Part shown: positions 18,210-25,799 of the stretch, piece by piece
Layout of the letters: every line of letters starts with the position of its first letter
Position numbering within the stretch: position 1 is the stretch's first letter
Assembly (NCBI RefSeq): GCF_018332715.1
Contig: NZ_BOQP01000042.1
Span: forward strand, 1 to 64,000
Direction of reading: 5' to 3'
Origin: Winogradskya consettensis
GTDB taxonomy: Bacteria > Actinomycetota > Actinomycetes > Mycobacteriales > Micromonosporaceae
DNA: 64,000 nucleotides
Position numbers and translations under genes: made by a program
The notes under the pieces: model-generated
The model's input: only the letters and a program-made list of their open reading frames with translations
The model's database searches: none
What the model was told of the DNA's origin: nothing

Positions 18210-18859
18210 TGCTCGCCCCGGGCACGGTCTTTCTCTACCGCAACATCGACGGGCCGCGCCTCGCCTCGGTGCGGCCCTGCCGGGTCGTCTCGGACGACGA
18301 GCGGGGGCTGCTGCTGTGGCTGACCCGCGGCACGACGGTGATCGTGGAGGAGACGCTGGACGGGCGCGGCATCCGTGACATGCCGTTCACCGAGTGGGTG
18401 ACGCAGCCCGTCCGGGTCGTCCCGTCCGTCTGGCAGGGCCCCGGGCTGCTCAAGTTCATCCCGCCCGGCGCCGACCACTCAGTCTGGTTCTTTCAGGACG
18501 AGCAGGAGCACTTCAAGTTCTGGTACGTCAACCTGGAGGAGCGGGCGCTGCGCTGGGACGACGGTGAGCTGGCCGGCGTCGACGTGATCGACCAGGACCT
18601 CGACATCGTGGTGCGCCCGGATCGCACCTGGGAGTGGAAGGACGAGGACGAGCTCGCCGAGCGGCTCGCCGTCCCCGACCACTACTGGGTGCACGACGAG
18701 GACGCCCTGCGGGCCGAGGGCCTGCGTGTGATCAAGCAGATAGAAGCTGGCGATTTCCCGTTCGACGGCACCTGGACCGACTTCGAGCCCGACCCGTCCT
18801 GGCAGGCCATCACGGATCTACCCACCGGCTGGGACCGCCCTCCGGTCCCGCGGCTCTGA
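18209..18859 (+). CDS. DUF402-domain protein
   Basis: A 216-residue cytosolic protein of the DUF402 / FomD-like family. Some members are nucleoside-phosphate phosphatases or RNA-associated; the role here is not established. The family core is seen as HFKFWYVNLEE, RWDDGELAGVDVIDQDLDIVVRPDRTW and KDEDELAERL, with conserved acidic residues that would bind divalent metal. The ATG at 18209 shares a base with the proS stop, so the two are translationally coupled. A conserved 116-nt repeat element begins 18 nt after its stop. Confidence 0.88.
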   Translation: MLAPGTVFLYRNIDGPRLASVRPCRVVSDDERGLLLWLTRGTTVIVEETLDGRGIRDMPFTEWVTQPVRVVPSVWQGPGLLKFIPPGADHSVWFFQDEQEHFKFWYVNLEERALRWDDGELAGVDVIDQDLDIVVRPDRTWEWKDEDELAERLAVPDHYWVHDEDALRAEGLRVIKQIEAGDFPFDGTWTDFEPDPSWQAITDLPTGWDRPPVPRL

Positions 18860-18877
18860 CCTTGGTCTGAGGTTTTC

Positions 18878-18993
18878 ACCACTCACTCAGGATGAAGCGG
18901 CCGGGCGGCTGTTCTGGCGCCCTCGGCGCCTTGGCCGGTCGGGCGCGGCCTCGGTGGGAACTGCGGTCAGTGCCATGCAACCAGATACGACAT
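18878..18993 (+). repeat. Dispersed 116-nt two-block element, copy A
   Basis: This stretch and 45853-45968 on the other strand share block 1 (20 of 20 bases, 18878-18897), a 43-nt spacer of unrelated sequence but identical length, and block 2 (29 of 30 bases, 18941-18970). A 16-nt spacer of identical length follows, then ACGACAT. Here the first spacer can fold through CGGCC and GGCCG arms. An ATG at the end of block 1 opens a 64-codon frame whose RARPRWELRS segment is shared ungapped with copy B. It may be a structured RNA, a small-peptide gene or a mobile intergenic repeat; these are not resolved. It lies between the DUF402 gene and rpsP. Confidence 0.75.
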
Positions 18994-19033
18994 GATCCTT
19001 TTGATCTTGATTGTGGTGTTTCCCGGCCCGGTT

Positions 19034-19064
19034 GGCGTGCGTGGCTGCTCGTCTGGCAGAATGG
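19034..19064 (+). promoter_or_regulatory. Candidate promoter of the rpsP operon
   Basis: TTGGCG (19034-19039) and CAGAAT (19059-19064) with a 19-nt spacer, 133 nt upstream of rpsP. The spacing is longer than ideal, so this is a tentative call. Confidence 0.3.
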
Positions 19065-19080
19065 ACAACTGGTATCCGGC

Positions 19081-19174
19081 ACGTGAGCAGCGCCCTCTAA
19101 CCCTTCTCACGTCGCCAGTCCACGAGACATTCGGTCCCGCATCCCCACGTGGGTTCCGTTCGGCTCACCCACGT
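19081..19174 (+). promoter_or_regulatory. Structured leader of the rpsP operon
   Basis: Two hairpins lie between the candidate promoter and rpsP. ACGTGAG (19081-19087) pairs with CTCACGT (19106-19112), and ACGTGGGT (19147-19154) pairs with ACCCACGT (19167-19174). The second ends 22 nt before the start codon. The arrangement suggests an attenuation or autoregulatory leader; no named motif was recognised. Confidence 0.4.
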
Positions 19175-19196
19175 CATTACTTGGAGCGAAACAACC

Positions 19197-19769
19197 GTGG
19201 CCGTAAAGATCCGGCTCCTGCGGATGGGCAAGATCCGCAACCCGCAGTACCGCATCGTCGTCGCCGACTCACGCACCAAGCGTGACGGCCGCGCCATCGA
19301 GTACGTGGGCATCTACCAGCCTAAGTTCGACCCCTCGGTCATCGAGGTCAAGAGCGAGCGCGTGCAGTACTGGCTGAGCGTCGGCGCGCAGCCGAGCGAG
19401 GCCGTGCAGCGCATCCTCGAGAAGACCGGCGACTGGCAGCAGTTCAAGGGCCTCCCGGCCCCGCCGCCGCTCCTGGTCGCGCCCGAGAAGGCCAACCGTC
19501 AGGCGGCCTACGAGGCTGAGGCGAAGGCCGCTGCCGGAATCGCCGAGACCCCGGCGAAGTCGACCCCGAAGAAGGCCAAGGCTGAGAAGCCCGCCGCTGA
19601 GGCCAAGGCTGAGAAGCCGGCTGCCGACGCCGACAAGACCCCGGCCGCGCCCGAGGTTGCCGAGGGTCGCCCGAGCGACACCAAGGCTGTCGACCCGGCC
19701 GAGCCGAACCGTGAGGCTGTAGCCGCAGACGCGAAGGACCCGGCCGGTGCCGGCGCCGACGCGAGCTGA
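19197..19769 (+). CDS. rpsP: 30S ribosomal protein bS16 with long Ala/Lys/Pro tail
   Basis: Ribosomal protein of the 30S subunit. The GTG at 19197 gives VAVKIRLLRMGKIRNPQYRIVV, the canonical start; a GGAG lies 11 nt upstream. The conserved bS16 fold ends near residue 85. The remaining 105 residues are low complexity (repeated AKAEKPAAE-like units, Ala, Lys, Glu, Pro), a tail common in actinobacterial bS16 and probably disordered. It is the first gene of rpsP-KH-rimM-trmD-rplS. Its 3' end overlaps the KH-domain gene by 23 nt in another frame. Confidence 0.97.
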   Translation: MAVKIRLLRMGKIRNPQYRIVVADSRTKRDGRAIEYVGIYQPKFDPSVIEVKSERVQYWLSVGAQPSEAVQRILEKTGDWQQFKGLPAPPPLLVAPEKANRQAAYEAEAKAAAGIAETPAKSTPKKAKAEKPAAEAKAEKPAADADKTPAAPEVAEGRPSDTKAVDPAEPNREAVAADAKDPAGAGADAS

Positions 19770-20004
19770 CGGGGCGCTCCGGCCTGCGCTGGAGCACCTC
19801 GTCAAGGGCATCGTCGACAACCCGGACGACGTCCGGGTCCGCATGGTCGACTCGCGTCGCGGCAAGCGGCTCGAGGTGCGCGTGCACCCCGAGGACCTGG
19901 GAACGGTCATCGGGCGTGGCGGTCGCACGGCCAAGGCGCTGCGTCAGGTCATCGGGTCGATCGGTGGGCGCGGTATCCGCGTCGACATCGTCGACGCGTA
20001 CTGA
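19747..20004 (+). CDS. khpA: KH-domain RNA-binding protein (KhpA/YlqC type)
   Basis: Small RNA-binding protein of the KhpA family, associated with RNA turnover, ribosome maturation or cell elongation in other Gram-positive bacteria. The 85-residue product carries one KH domain with the GxxG loop in TVIGRGGRTAKALRQVIGSIGG. The best start is the GTG at 19747: AAGGA lies 8 nt upstream and there is no later start before the conserved LRPALEHLVKGIVDNPDDV stretch. It therefore begins inside rpsP. Confidence 0.95.
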   Translation: MPAPTRADGALRPALEHLVKGIVDNPDDVRVRMVDSRRGKRLEVRVHPEDLGTVIGRGGRTAKALRQVIGSIGGRGIRVDIVDAY

Positions 20005-20019
20005 TCGGCTGTCGTCACG

Positions 20020-20592
20020 ATGCTGCTGGTTATCGGTCAGATAGGTAAGCCCCACGGGATTCGTGGGGAGGTCCTCGTGACTGTCCGGACCGATGATCCA
20101 GAGGCGAGATTTTCCGCCGGGTCGACGTTCGCCACGGAGGTCCCTCGGGACCGCCGGGTGAACGCCGCCCCGGCGCACGCCACGCCCCCGGCAGGCGTCG
20201 CCTACCAGGTGCCCGGCAAGCTGACTCTCGAGTCGCTGCGCTGGCACCAGGGCAAGATCATCGCCCAGTTCGAGGGCGTGCACGACCGCAACATCGCTGA
20301 GGCGTTGCGCGGCGTGATGCTGCAGATCGACAGCGCCGAGATCCCCGCGCCGACCGACCCGGACGAGTTCAACGACCACCAGCTGGCCGGCCTCGCGGTG
20401 GTCGACCTGGACGGCGTGGAGCTGGGCAGGGTCGACCGGATCGACCACGCGCCCTCCTCCGACCTCATCGTCCTGAAGAAGGCCGCGGGCGGCACCGCGC
20501 TCATCCCGTTCGTCAGCGCGATGGTGCCGACGGTCGACCTGGCCGCCGGCCGGATCGTCGTCGACCTGCCCGAGGGCCTGCTCGACTTGTAA
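20020..20592 (+). CDS. rimM: 16S rRNA processing protein RimM
   Basis: Ribosome maturation factor acting on the 30S head with uS19. The 190-residue protein has the N-terminal beta-barrel starting IGQIGKPHGIRGEV and the C-terminal PRC-barrel region with DEFNDHQLAGLAVV and ALIPFV strands. An insertion of about 20 residues (RVNAAPAHATPPAGVAY) extends an N-domain loop. It starts 15 nt after the KH gene, and trmD follows at 15 nt. Confidence 0.97.
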   Translation: MLLVIGQIGKPHGIRGEVLVTVRTDDPEARFSAGSTFATEVPRDRRVNAAPAHATPPAGVAYQVPGKLTLESLRWHQGKIIAQFEGVHDRNIAEALRGVMLQIDSAEIPAPTDPDEFNDHQLAGLAVVDLDGVELGRVDRIDHAPSSDLIVLKKAAGGTALIPFVSAMVPTVDLAAGRIVVDLPEGLLDL

Positions 20593-20607
20593 GGGTGTGC
20601 CCCCGCA

Positions 20608-21366
20608 GTGCGCGTCGACATCATCTCGATCTTCCCGGACTACTTCTCGCCGCTGGACCTTTCGCTGATCGGGAAGGCGCGCGGGACCGGACTCCTCGAT
20701 CTCTCCGTGCACGATCTGCGCACCTGGACCTCCGACGTGCACCGGACGGTCGACGACAGCCCGTACGGCGGCGGTCCCGGCATGGTGATGCGACCCGAGC
20801 CGTGGGCTGCCGCGTTTTCCGCCGTCGCGTCGCCGTCGTCGCTGTTGGTGGTGCCGTCGCCGGTCGGGAAGCCGTTCACCCAGGCGGACGCTGCCGCGCT
20901 GGCCGCGCAGGAGCACCTCGTGTTCGCGTGCGGCCGCTATGAGGGCATCGACCAGCGGGTTCTCGACTCCGCTCCGATGCCGGTCCGTGAGGTCTCACTC
21001 GGTGACTACGTGTTGTTCGGCGGCGAGGTCGCAGTCATCGTGATCATGGAGGCGATCACCCGGCTGCTGCCCGGGGTGCTCGGCAACGCGGATTCGCTGA
21101 CCGAGGAGTCGCACTCCGACGGGCTGCTCGAAGCCCCCGTCTACACCAAGCCGGCGTCGTGGGACGGCCTGGACGTCCCCGAGGTGCTGCGCTCCGGCGA
21201 CCACGGGAAAATCGCCCGGTGGCGGCGTGAGCAGTCCCTGCTGCGGACCGCGACGCGGCGTCCCGACCTGTTCGAGGCTTACCCGCCCGAGAAGATCGGT
21301 AAGTTGGACCGGGCGGCTATCGAGGGCGCCGGATTTCGGATCCCGGGGTCGGGTGTGGCAAAGTAG
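20608..21366 (+). CDS. trmD: tRNA (guanine37-N1)-methyltransferase TrmD
   Basis: SPOUT-class enzyme that methylates G37 of tRNAs and prevents frameshifting. The 252-residue product begins VRVDIISIFPDYFSPL from a GTG. It carries the SPYGGGPGMVMRPEP catalytic region and the trefoil-knot SAM site in REVSLGDYVLFGGEVA. The C-terminal tRNA-binding helices contain LLRTATRRPDLFE. It sits between rimM and rplS as in most bacteria. Confidence 0.98.
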   Translation: MRVDIISIFPDYFSPLDLSLIGKARGTGLLDLSVHDLRTWTSDVHRTVDDSPYGGGPGMVMRPEPWAAAFSAVASPSSLLVVPSPVGKPFTQADAAALAAQEHLVFACGRYEGIDQRVLDSAPMPVREVSLGDYVLFGGEVAVIVIMEAITRLLPGVLGNADSLTEESHSDGLLEAPVYTKPASWDGLDVPEVLRSGDHGKIARWRREQSLLRTATRRPDLFEAYPPEKIGKLDRAAIEGAGFRIPGSGVAK

Positions 21367-21495
21367 TGAGGTTGCCATTTGTCTCCCACGCCGTGGGTGG
21401 GCAGATGAGGATCCCGGCCTGCCGGGCCGGGTTCAGAACCACCCCAATCGCGCATCGAACTCCCGGTGCGCTTTGAGTAGCACGAGGATGCAGCG

Positions 21496-21855
21496 ATGAA
21501 CACGCTGGACGCACTCGACCTCCAGTCGCAGCGCACCGACATTCCCGACTTCCGCGCCGGTGACACGCTCCGCGTGCACGCCCGGGTCGTCGAAGGTAAC
21601 CGTTCCCGTGTCCAGGTCTTCCAGGGCGTCGTCATCAGCCGCCAGAACGGTGGCCTGCGGGAGACCTTCAAGGTCCGGAAGATCAGCTTCGGCGTCGGTG
21701 TCGAGCGGACCTACCCGCTCAACAGCCCGCAGATCGACCGCATCGAGGTCGTGACCCGTGGTGACGTGCGCCGCGCGAAGCTCTACTACCTGCGCGAGCT
21801 CCGTGGCAAGAAGGCCAAGATCAAGGAGCTCCGCGAGAAGCAGACCGCCAACTGA
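21496..21855 (+). CDS. rplS: 50S ribosomal protein bL19
   Basis: Ribosomal protein at the 30S-50S interface. The 119-residue product has the family core VRVHARVVEGNRSRVQVFQGVVI and IDRIEVVTRGDVRRAKLYYLRELRGKKAKIKE. It follows trmD after 129 nt. That gap contains a GC-rich imperfect inverted repeat (CCCGGCCTGCCGGGCCGGG near 21415) that could be part of a leader. Confidence 0.98.
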   Translation: MNTLDALDLQSQRTDIPDFRAGDTLRVHARVVEGNRSRVQVFQGVVISRQNGGLRETFKVRKISFGVGVERTYPLNSPQIDRIEVVTRGDVRRAKLYYLRELRGKKAKIKELREKQTAN

Positions 21856-21981
21856 ACTCCTCGGTCGTCCGAGCCGTACGTTCACTCGGACTGACGGTTC
21901 CTGCGCAGGAGCACTAGGCTTGCGCATGTGACGGATGGGAATCAGGGCCAACGTGGCGTTCGCCGCGCTGGTGGGCCATTC

Positions 21982-22029
21982 GCACTACCGCCTGACAGGT
22001 TCCCCACGGGAACTTTCGGGCGGTAGTGC
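21982..22029. terminator. Two-tier hairpin between rplS and the first lepB
   Basis: An 11-bp outer stem (GCACTACCGCC at 21982-21992 with 22019-22029) encloses a second perfect 6-bp stem (GTTCCC/GGGAAC, 21999-22013) with a CAC loop. It lies 126 nt after rplS and 45 nt before lepB. It may end the ribosomal operon or act as a leader element for lepB; no U tract follows. Confidence 0.55.
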
Positions 22030-22074
22030 TGTATCCGGGTTGATTCGCCCGGACGGCGGCGGGAGATACGTAGC

Positions 22075-22968
22075 GTGGAACCGATGCAGGGGTATCGAGG
22101 CTCCTCCTCCGGACGGCGCCGCGGGCGGGTGATCCGTCGCAAGGAGATGCCGCTCTGGCAGGAGCTTCCGCTGCTGCTCGTGGTGGCGTTCTGCCTGGCC
22201 GTGCTGATCCGCACGTTCCTCGTCCAGGCGTTCTTCATCCCGTCGGGTTCGATGGAGAACACCCTGCTCATCAACGACCGCGTCCTCGTGAACAAGGTCG
22301 TCTACGACATGCGCGACCCGCTCCGGGGCGAGATCGTCGTCTTCCGCGGCACCGACAACTGGGCGCCCGAGCAGCCCAGCACCCCGGTCAGCAACGCGTT
22401 CGGCGCCAAGCTCGGCCGCACGATCGGCGACCTCGTGGGTGTCAGCCGTCCCGGCGAGCGTGACTTCATCAAGCGCGTGATCGGCCTGCCGGGCGACAAG
22501 GTCGCCTGCTGCGACGAGAAAGGCCGGATCACGGTCAACGGCGAGCCGATCGACGAGGCGTACATCGATGAGAATTCGCCTCTTGATCAGCCGCCGAACC
22601 CCCGGCAGTGCAGCAGTCGCCGATTCACCGAGGTGACCGTCCCCGCGGGTGAGATGTTCGTCATGGGCGACCACCGGCTGGTGTCGCAGGACGCCCGCTG
22701 TCAGGGGCCGGTGCCGATCGACAACGTCATCGGCCGGGCCTTCGTCGTGGTGTGGCCCACGAGCCGGTTCACCAGCCTTCCTGTGCCCGACGTCTGGCAG
22801 GAGTATGCGACCGCGCACCCCGTCGGATCGGCCCCGCTCGGCGCGAAGCCGGAGCCGGAGCTCGATCCGGCCAGCACGGCCGTAATGCTGCCGTTCCTGC
22901 TAAGTGTCGGCGTATCCGCGCGTTCCGGACTGTGCTCGAGGCTCCGGCGACGTAGGCTCCGGTCGTGA
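22075..22968 (+). CDS. lepB: Signal peptidase I, longer paralogue
   Basis: Membrane serine protease that removes Sec and Tat signal peptides on the outer face. The 297-residue protein has an N-terminal basic arm and one membrane segment (about 31-50). The catalytic Ser59 is in FIPSGSMENTL and the general base Lys133 in FIKRVIGLPGD. Box E is in EMFVMGDHR. A four-Cys set (CC in KVACCDEKG, Cys in RQCSSR and DARCQG) may form disulfides. The C-terminal 45 residues add a weak hydrophobic stretch (TAVMLPFLLSVGV) and an Arg-rich tail. The GTG at 22075 has GGGAG at 9 nt. It overlaps the second paralogue by 4 nt. Confidence 0.95.
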   Translation: MEPMQGYRGSSSGRRRGRVIRRKEMPLWQELPLLLVVAFCLAVLIRTFLVQAFFIPSGSMENTLLINDRVLVNKVVYDMRDPLRGEIVVFRGTDNWAPEQPSTPVSNAFGAKLGRTIGDLVGVSRPGERDFIKRVIGLPGDKVACCDEKGRITVNGEPIDEAYIDENSPLDQPPNPRQCSSRRFTEVTVPAGEMFVMGDHRLVSQDARCQGPVPIDNVIGRAFVVVWPTSRFTSLPVPDVWQEYATAHPVGSAPLGAKPEPELDPASTAVMLPFLLSVGVSARSGLCSRLRRRRLRS

Positions 22969-23618
22969 TTGACGACCAGACCGCCGCCGAGAAGAGCGGT
23001 AATTCCTTCTGGCGTGAGCTCCCGATCCTCGTGGGCGTGGCGATTCTCGTCGCGGTCCTGGTGCGGGCCTTCGTCCTGCAGACCTTCTACATCCCGTCGC
23101 CCTCGATGGAGCACACCCTCAACATCTGGGACAGGGTGCTGGTCAACAAGCTCGTCTACGACTTCCGCGAGCCCCGCCGGGGCGAGATCGTGGTCTTCAA
23201 GGCGCCGTCGGACTGGCAGAGCGGCACCGAGGGCGAGGACTTCATCAAGCGCATCATCGGTGTCCCCGGCGACCACCTGGTCTGCTGCGACACCCAGCAG
23301 CGCCTGATGATCAACGGGCACTCGATCGACGAGCCGTACATCTACACCGATGACAGCGGCACCCAGGACCCCGCCGCGGACGAGCCGTTCGACATCACCG
23401 TGCCGGCGGGCCGGCTGTGGGTCATGGGTGACCACCGCTCGGCCTCGGGCGACTCCCTGGAGCACTGGGAGCAGACCGAGAACATCCAGGAAGCCACGAT
23501 CAAGTCCGATTCGATCGTCGGCCGGGCCTTCACGATCTTCTGGCCGGTGGGCCGCGCGACCTGGCTGACCGTGCCGAAGCCGTTCGACGGTGTCCCGGAC
23601 GCGACACCGGCCAAATGA
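22965..23618 (+). CDS. lepB: Signal peptidase I, shorter paralogue
   Basis: Second type I signal peptidase, translationally coupled to the first by a GTGA overlap. The 217-residue protein has an N-terminal membrane segment (about 19-40), catalytic Ser47 in YIPSPSMEHTL and Lys95 in DFIKRIIGVPGD. A CC pair is in HLVCCDTQQR, and the LWVMGDHRSASGDS box is present. Tandem signal peptidase paralogues after rplS are known in streptomycetes and relatives. They may divide substrates, but nothing in the sequence shows how. Confidence 0.95.
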   Translation: MIDDQTAAEKSGNSFWRELPILVGVAILVAVLVRAFVLQTFYIPSPSMEHTLNIWDRVLVNKLVYDFREPRRGEIVVFKAPSDWQSGTEGEDFIKRIIGVPGDHLVCCDTQQRLMINGHSIDEPYIYTDDSGTQDPAADEPFDITVPAGRLWVMGDHRSASGDSLEHWEQTENIQEATIKSDSIVGRAFTIFWPVGRATWLTVPKPFDGVPDATPAK

Positions 23619-23667
23619 GCCCCGGGGCACCCGCCCTCAAGATCGATGTCCGGCGCAATAGGCTTGC

Positions 23668-24117
23668 GTGGTGACACACGTCGACCGGCGCGCCGCACGC
23701 GTGCTTCTCCTCGATGGCCAGGACCGGGTTCTGCTGATGCACGGCGGTGACCCGGCCCGGCCCGGCGAGCGCTGGTGGTTCACGCCCGGCGGCGGCCTCA
23801 ACGAGGGCGAGACGCACGCCGAGGCCGCGGCCCGTGAGCTGTTCGAGGAGACCGGGCTGCGGGTCGACCCCGCGCAGCTGGGCGAGTCCGTGCATCACGA
23901 GGTGGCCGAGTTCAGCTATCGCAACCGCAGCTACCGGCAGGACCAGCACTTCTTCGTCCACCGGGTGCCGCGGTGGGAGGTTTCCACCGCCGGCTACGAC
24001 GCGGACGAGCAGGAGACCATCACCGAGAGCCGCTGGTGGACGGCCGCCGAGATCGAGGCCTCCACCGAGCAGCTCTTCCCGGACCGGCTCGCCGACCTGG
24101 TCCGCAAGGTCGCCTGA
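23668..24117 (+). CDS. Nudix hydrolase
   Basis: Hydrolase of nucleoside diphosphates linked to another moiety; the substrate is not predictable. The 149-residue protein carries a complete Nudix box, starting GGGLNEGETHAEAAARELFE and continuing ETG, near residues 42-64. It has an N-terminal DRRAARVLLLDG strand pair. GTG codons at 23668 and 23671 are both possible starts. It overlaps rnhB by 1 nt (TGATG). Confidence 0.92.
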   Translation: MVTHVDRRAARVLLLDGQDRVLLMHGGDPARPGERWWFTPGGGLNEGETHAEAAARELFEETGLRVDPAQLGESVHHEVAEFSYRNRSYRQDQHFFVHRVPRWEVSTAGYDADEQETITESRWWTAAEIEASTEQLFPDRLADLVRKVA

Positions 24118-24947
24118 TGCTCGCCCCTCCCCGCACCGTGGTCCGCCGTGAAGGCGGCCTCTACGCGCTCGAGCGTGCCCTGCAGCGCCGCGGCTTCCGT
24201 AACGTCGCCGGAGCCGACGAGGCCGGCCGTGGCGCATGCGCCGGGCCGCTGGTCGCGGGTGCGTGCATCCTGCCCGAGGGCAAGCGCGGCGAGATCGATG
24301 AGCTGGCCGACTCCAAGCTGCTCACCGCGGCCGCCCGCGAGCGTGTCTACGCCGAGGTGGTCAAGCGCGCCCTGGCCTGGTCCGTCGTGATCGTCCCGGC
24401 CACCGAGGTCGACGCGCGCGGTCTGCACGTCTGCAACCTCGCCGCGATGCGCCGGGCGCTGGCCTCGTTGACGGCCACCCCCGACTACGTGCTGACCGAC
24501 GGCTTCCCGGTCGACGGCCTCAACGCCCCCGGTCTGGCGGTCTGGAAGGGCGACCGGGTCGCGGCCTGCGTGGCGGCGGCCAGCGTGCTCGCCAAGGTCA
24601 CCCGGGACCGGCTGATGGTCGAGCTCGACGACAAGTTCCCCGGTTACGGTTTCGCGGTGCACAAGGGCTACATCACCGAGGAGCACAGCGCGGCGCTGAC
24701 CTCGCGAGGGCCGTGCGCGGAGCACCGTTTCTCATATGTGAACGTTGCTGCGGCATCGGGGCGGGGTAATAGGCCTCCCCGGGCGCGGCGTCCCGTTGCT
24801 GTTTCGGCGTCTTCGGCCTCCCCGGAGGCCGTGCCGCTGATGCTGTGGGCGGACAGTGAGGGTACCGTCGGCGTGGCGTCGGGCGAGCAGCCTCGGCCGC
24901 CGGTGCCGGTGGGGGAAGATGAGGCCATGGAGGGCGAGAAGCGATGA
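24117..24947 (+). CDS. rnhB: Ribonuclease HII with C-terminal extension
   Basis: Endonuclease that cleaves RNA in RNA-DNA hybrids and at single ribonucleotides in DNA. The 276-residue protein has the catalytic acidic pair in GADEAGRGACAGPLVAG. Further Asp residues are in ELADSKLL and YVLTDGFPV, and the AAASVLAKVTRDRLM helix is present. The conserved domain ends near residue 215 at EHRFSYVNV. About 60 extra residues (Ala/Pro/Arg-rich, ending EDEAMEGEKR) are probably disordered. The start ATG shares a base with the Nudix stop, and the end overlaps the DUF2469 gene by 4 nt. Confidence 0.96.
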   Translation: MLAPPRTVVRREGGLYALERALQRRGFRNVAGADEAGRGACAGPLVAGACILPEGKRGEIDELADSKLLTAAARERVYAEVVKRALAWSVVIVPATEVDARGLHVCNLAAMRRALASLTATPDYVLTDGFPVDGLNAPGLAVWKGDRVAACVAAASVLAKVTRDRLMVELDDKFPGYGFAVHKGYITEEHSAALTSRGPCAEHRFSYVNVAAASGRGNRPPRARRPVAVSASSASPEAVPLMLWADSEGTVGVASGEQPRPPVPVGEDEAMEGEKR

Positions 24948-25267
24948 GCGCAGAGGATCTCGAGAAGTACGAGACCGAGATGGAGCTGCAGCTCTACCGG
25001 GAGTACCGCGACATCGTCCGCCAGTTCTCGTACGTGGTGGAGACGGAGCGCCGCTTCTACCTGGCCAACCAGGTGGACCTGCACGTGCGCAACTCCGACG
25101 GCGAGGTGTACTTCGAGGTCGAGATGCATGACGCGTGGGTCTGGGACATGTATCGGCCCGCTCGTTTCGTGAAAAATGTTCGCGTTATGACGTTCAAGGA
25201 CGTGAACGTCGAGGAGCTCGAGAAGCCGGACATCTCGTTGCCGGACGAGCCGGGCTTCGGCGGCTGA
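24944..25267 (+). CDS. DUF2469 family protein
   Basis: A 107-residue actinobacterial core protein of unknown function. The whole sequence fits the family: SAEDLEKYETEMELQLYREYRDI, RRFYLANQVDLH, FEVEMHDAWVWDMYRPARFVK and the DVNVEELEKPDISLP tail. It is translationally coupled to rnhB (ATGA overlap), as in mycobacteria and streptomycetes. In those genomes yraN follows; here an inversion junction follows instead. Confidence 0.95.
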   Translation: MSAEDLEKYETEMELQLYREYRDIVRQFSYVVETERRFYLANQVDLHVRNSDGEVYFEVEMHDAWVWDMYRPARFVKNVRVMTFKDVNVEELEKPDISLPDEPGFGG

Positions 25268-25292
25268 CCCGCTTTTTCCACAGGGCAGCTGG

Positions 25293-25301
25293 TTATCCAC
25301 A
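25293..25301 (+). promoter_or_regulatory. Perfect DnaA-box sequence at the left inversion junction
   Basis: TTATCCACA, followed by GG. A related TTTTTCCACAG stands 17 nt upstream. It sits in the 65-nt gap between the DUF2469 gene and the M23 gene, where the gene order departs from the usual actinobacterial order. An inverted counterpart lies at 35795-35803. Confidence 0.6.
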
Positions 25302-25332
25302 GGGGTTACCGCAGGCGGCCGGCATTCTCGGC

Positions 25333-25764
25333 ATGATTGCCGGCATGACTTTGCTGTGGTCGCTCCTACTGGTTTTTGCCTGGCCGATCGTTCCGCCCTC
25401 GGTCACTCGCCCCTTCGCGCCACCCGCCCAGCCCTGGCTGGCCGGGCACCGCGGGGTCGACCTGGCGGCAGTGCCCGCCACACCGGTGCACTCCGCCGGG
25501 GCCGGCACCGTCGTGTTCGCCGGAGTGATCGCGGGGCGGGGCGTCGTCAGCATCACGCACGCCGACGGGCTACGCACCACCTACGAGCCGTTGACGCTCG
25601 GGCCCGTGCGGGTCGGTGACCGGGTCGCGGCGGGCCAGGAGATCGGCACCCTGTCGTCCGGGCACGCCGGGTGCCCGGTGGCCGCCTGTCTGCATTGGGG
25701 GCTTCGGCGCGGTGCCGTCTATCTGAACCCGCTGTCGCTCTTCGGCGTCCGGCTTCTCTACTGA
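25333..25764 (+). CDS. M23-family (LytM-like) secreted protein
   Basis: Predicted cell-wall-facing protein with a peptidase M23 fold. The 143-residue product begins with a hydrophobic signal or anchor segment (about 5-20). The LytM domain follows, with the zinc ligand pair HRGVD near residue 40 and a THADGLRTTYEPL strand. The final motif reads CLHW, so the zinc-ligand His is kept but the first His of the usual HxH catalytic motif is Cys. The protein may be a non-catalytic regulator rather than a hydrolase. In mycobacteria and streptomycetes a homologue lies divergently next to rpsB; here it follows the DUF2469 gene. ATG 25345 is an alternative start. Confidence 0.85.
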   Translation: MIAGMTLLWSLLLVFAWPIVPPSVTRPFAPPAQPWLAGHRGVDLAAVPATPVHSAGAGTVVFAGVIAGRGVVSITHADGLRTTYEPLTLGPVRVGDRVAAGQEIGTLSSGHAGCPVAACLHWGLRRGAVYLNPLSLFGVRLLY

Positions 25765-25799
25765 GCATGTCGGTGACGGGCCGGGATGCTGCCGCTCGC

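Noticed and set aside
18860..19196. tRNA gene in the gap before rpsP
   Set aside because: No cloverleaf with T-loop consensus could be drawn; the gap is explained by the repeat element and the rpsP leader. No tRNA or rRNA was recognised anywhere in the window.
25293..25301. Replication origin from the DnaA boxes
   Set aside because: Boxes are single and 8-10 kb apart, there is no AT-rich unwinding region and no dnaA, dnaN or gyr genes.
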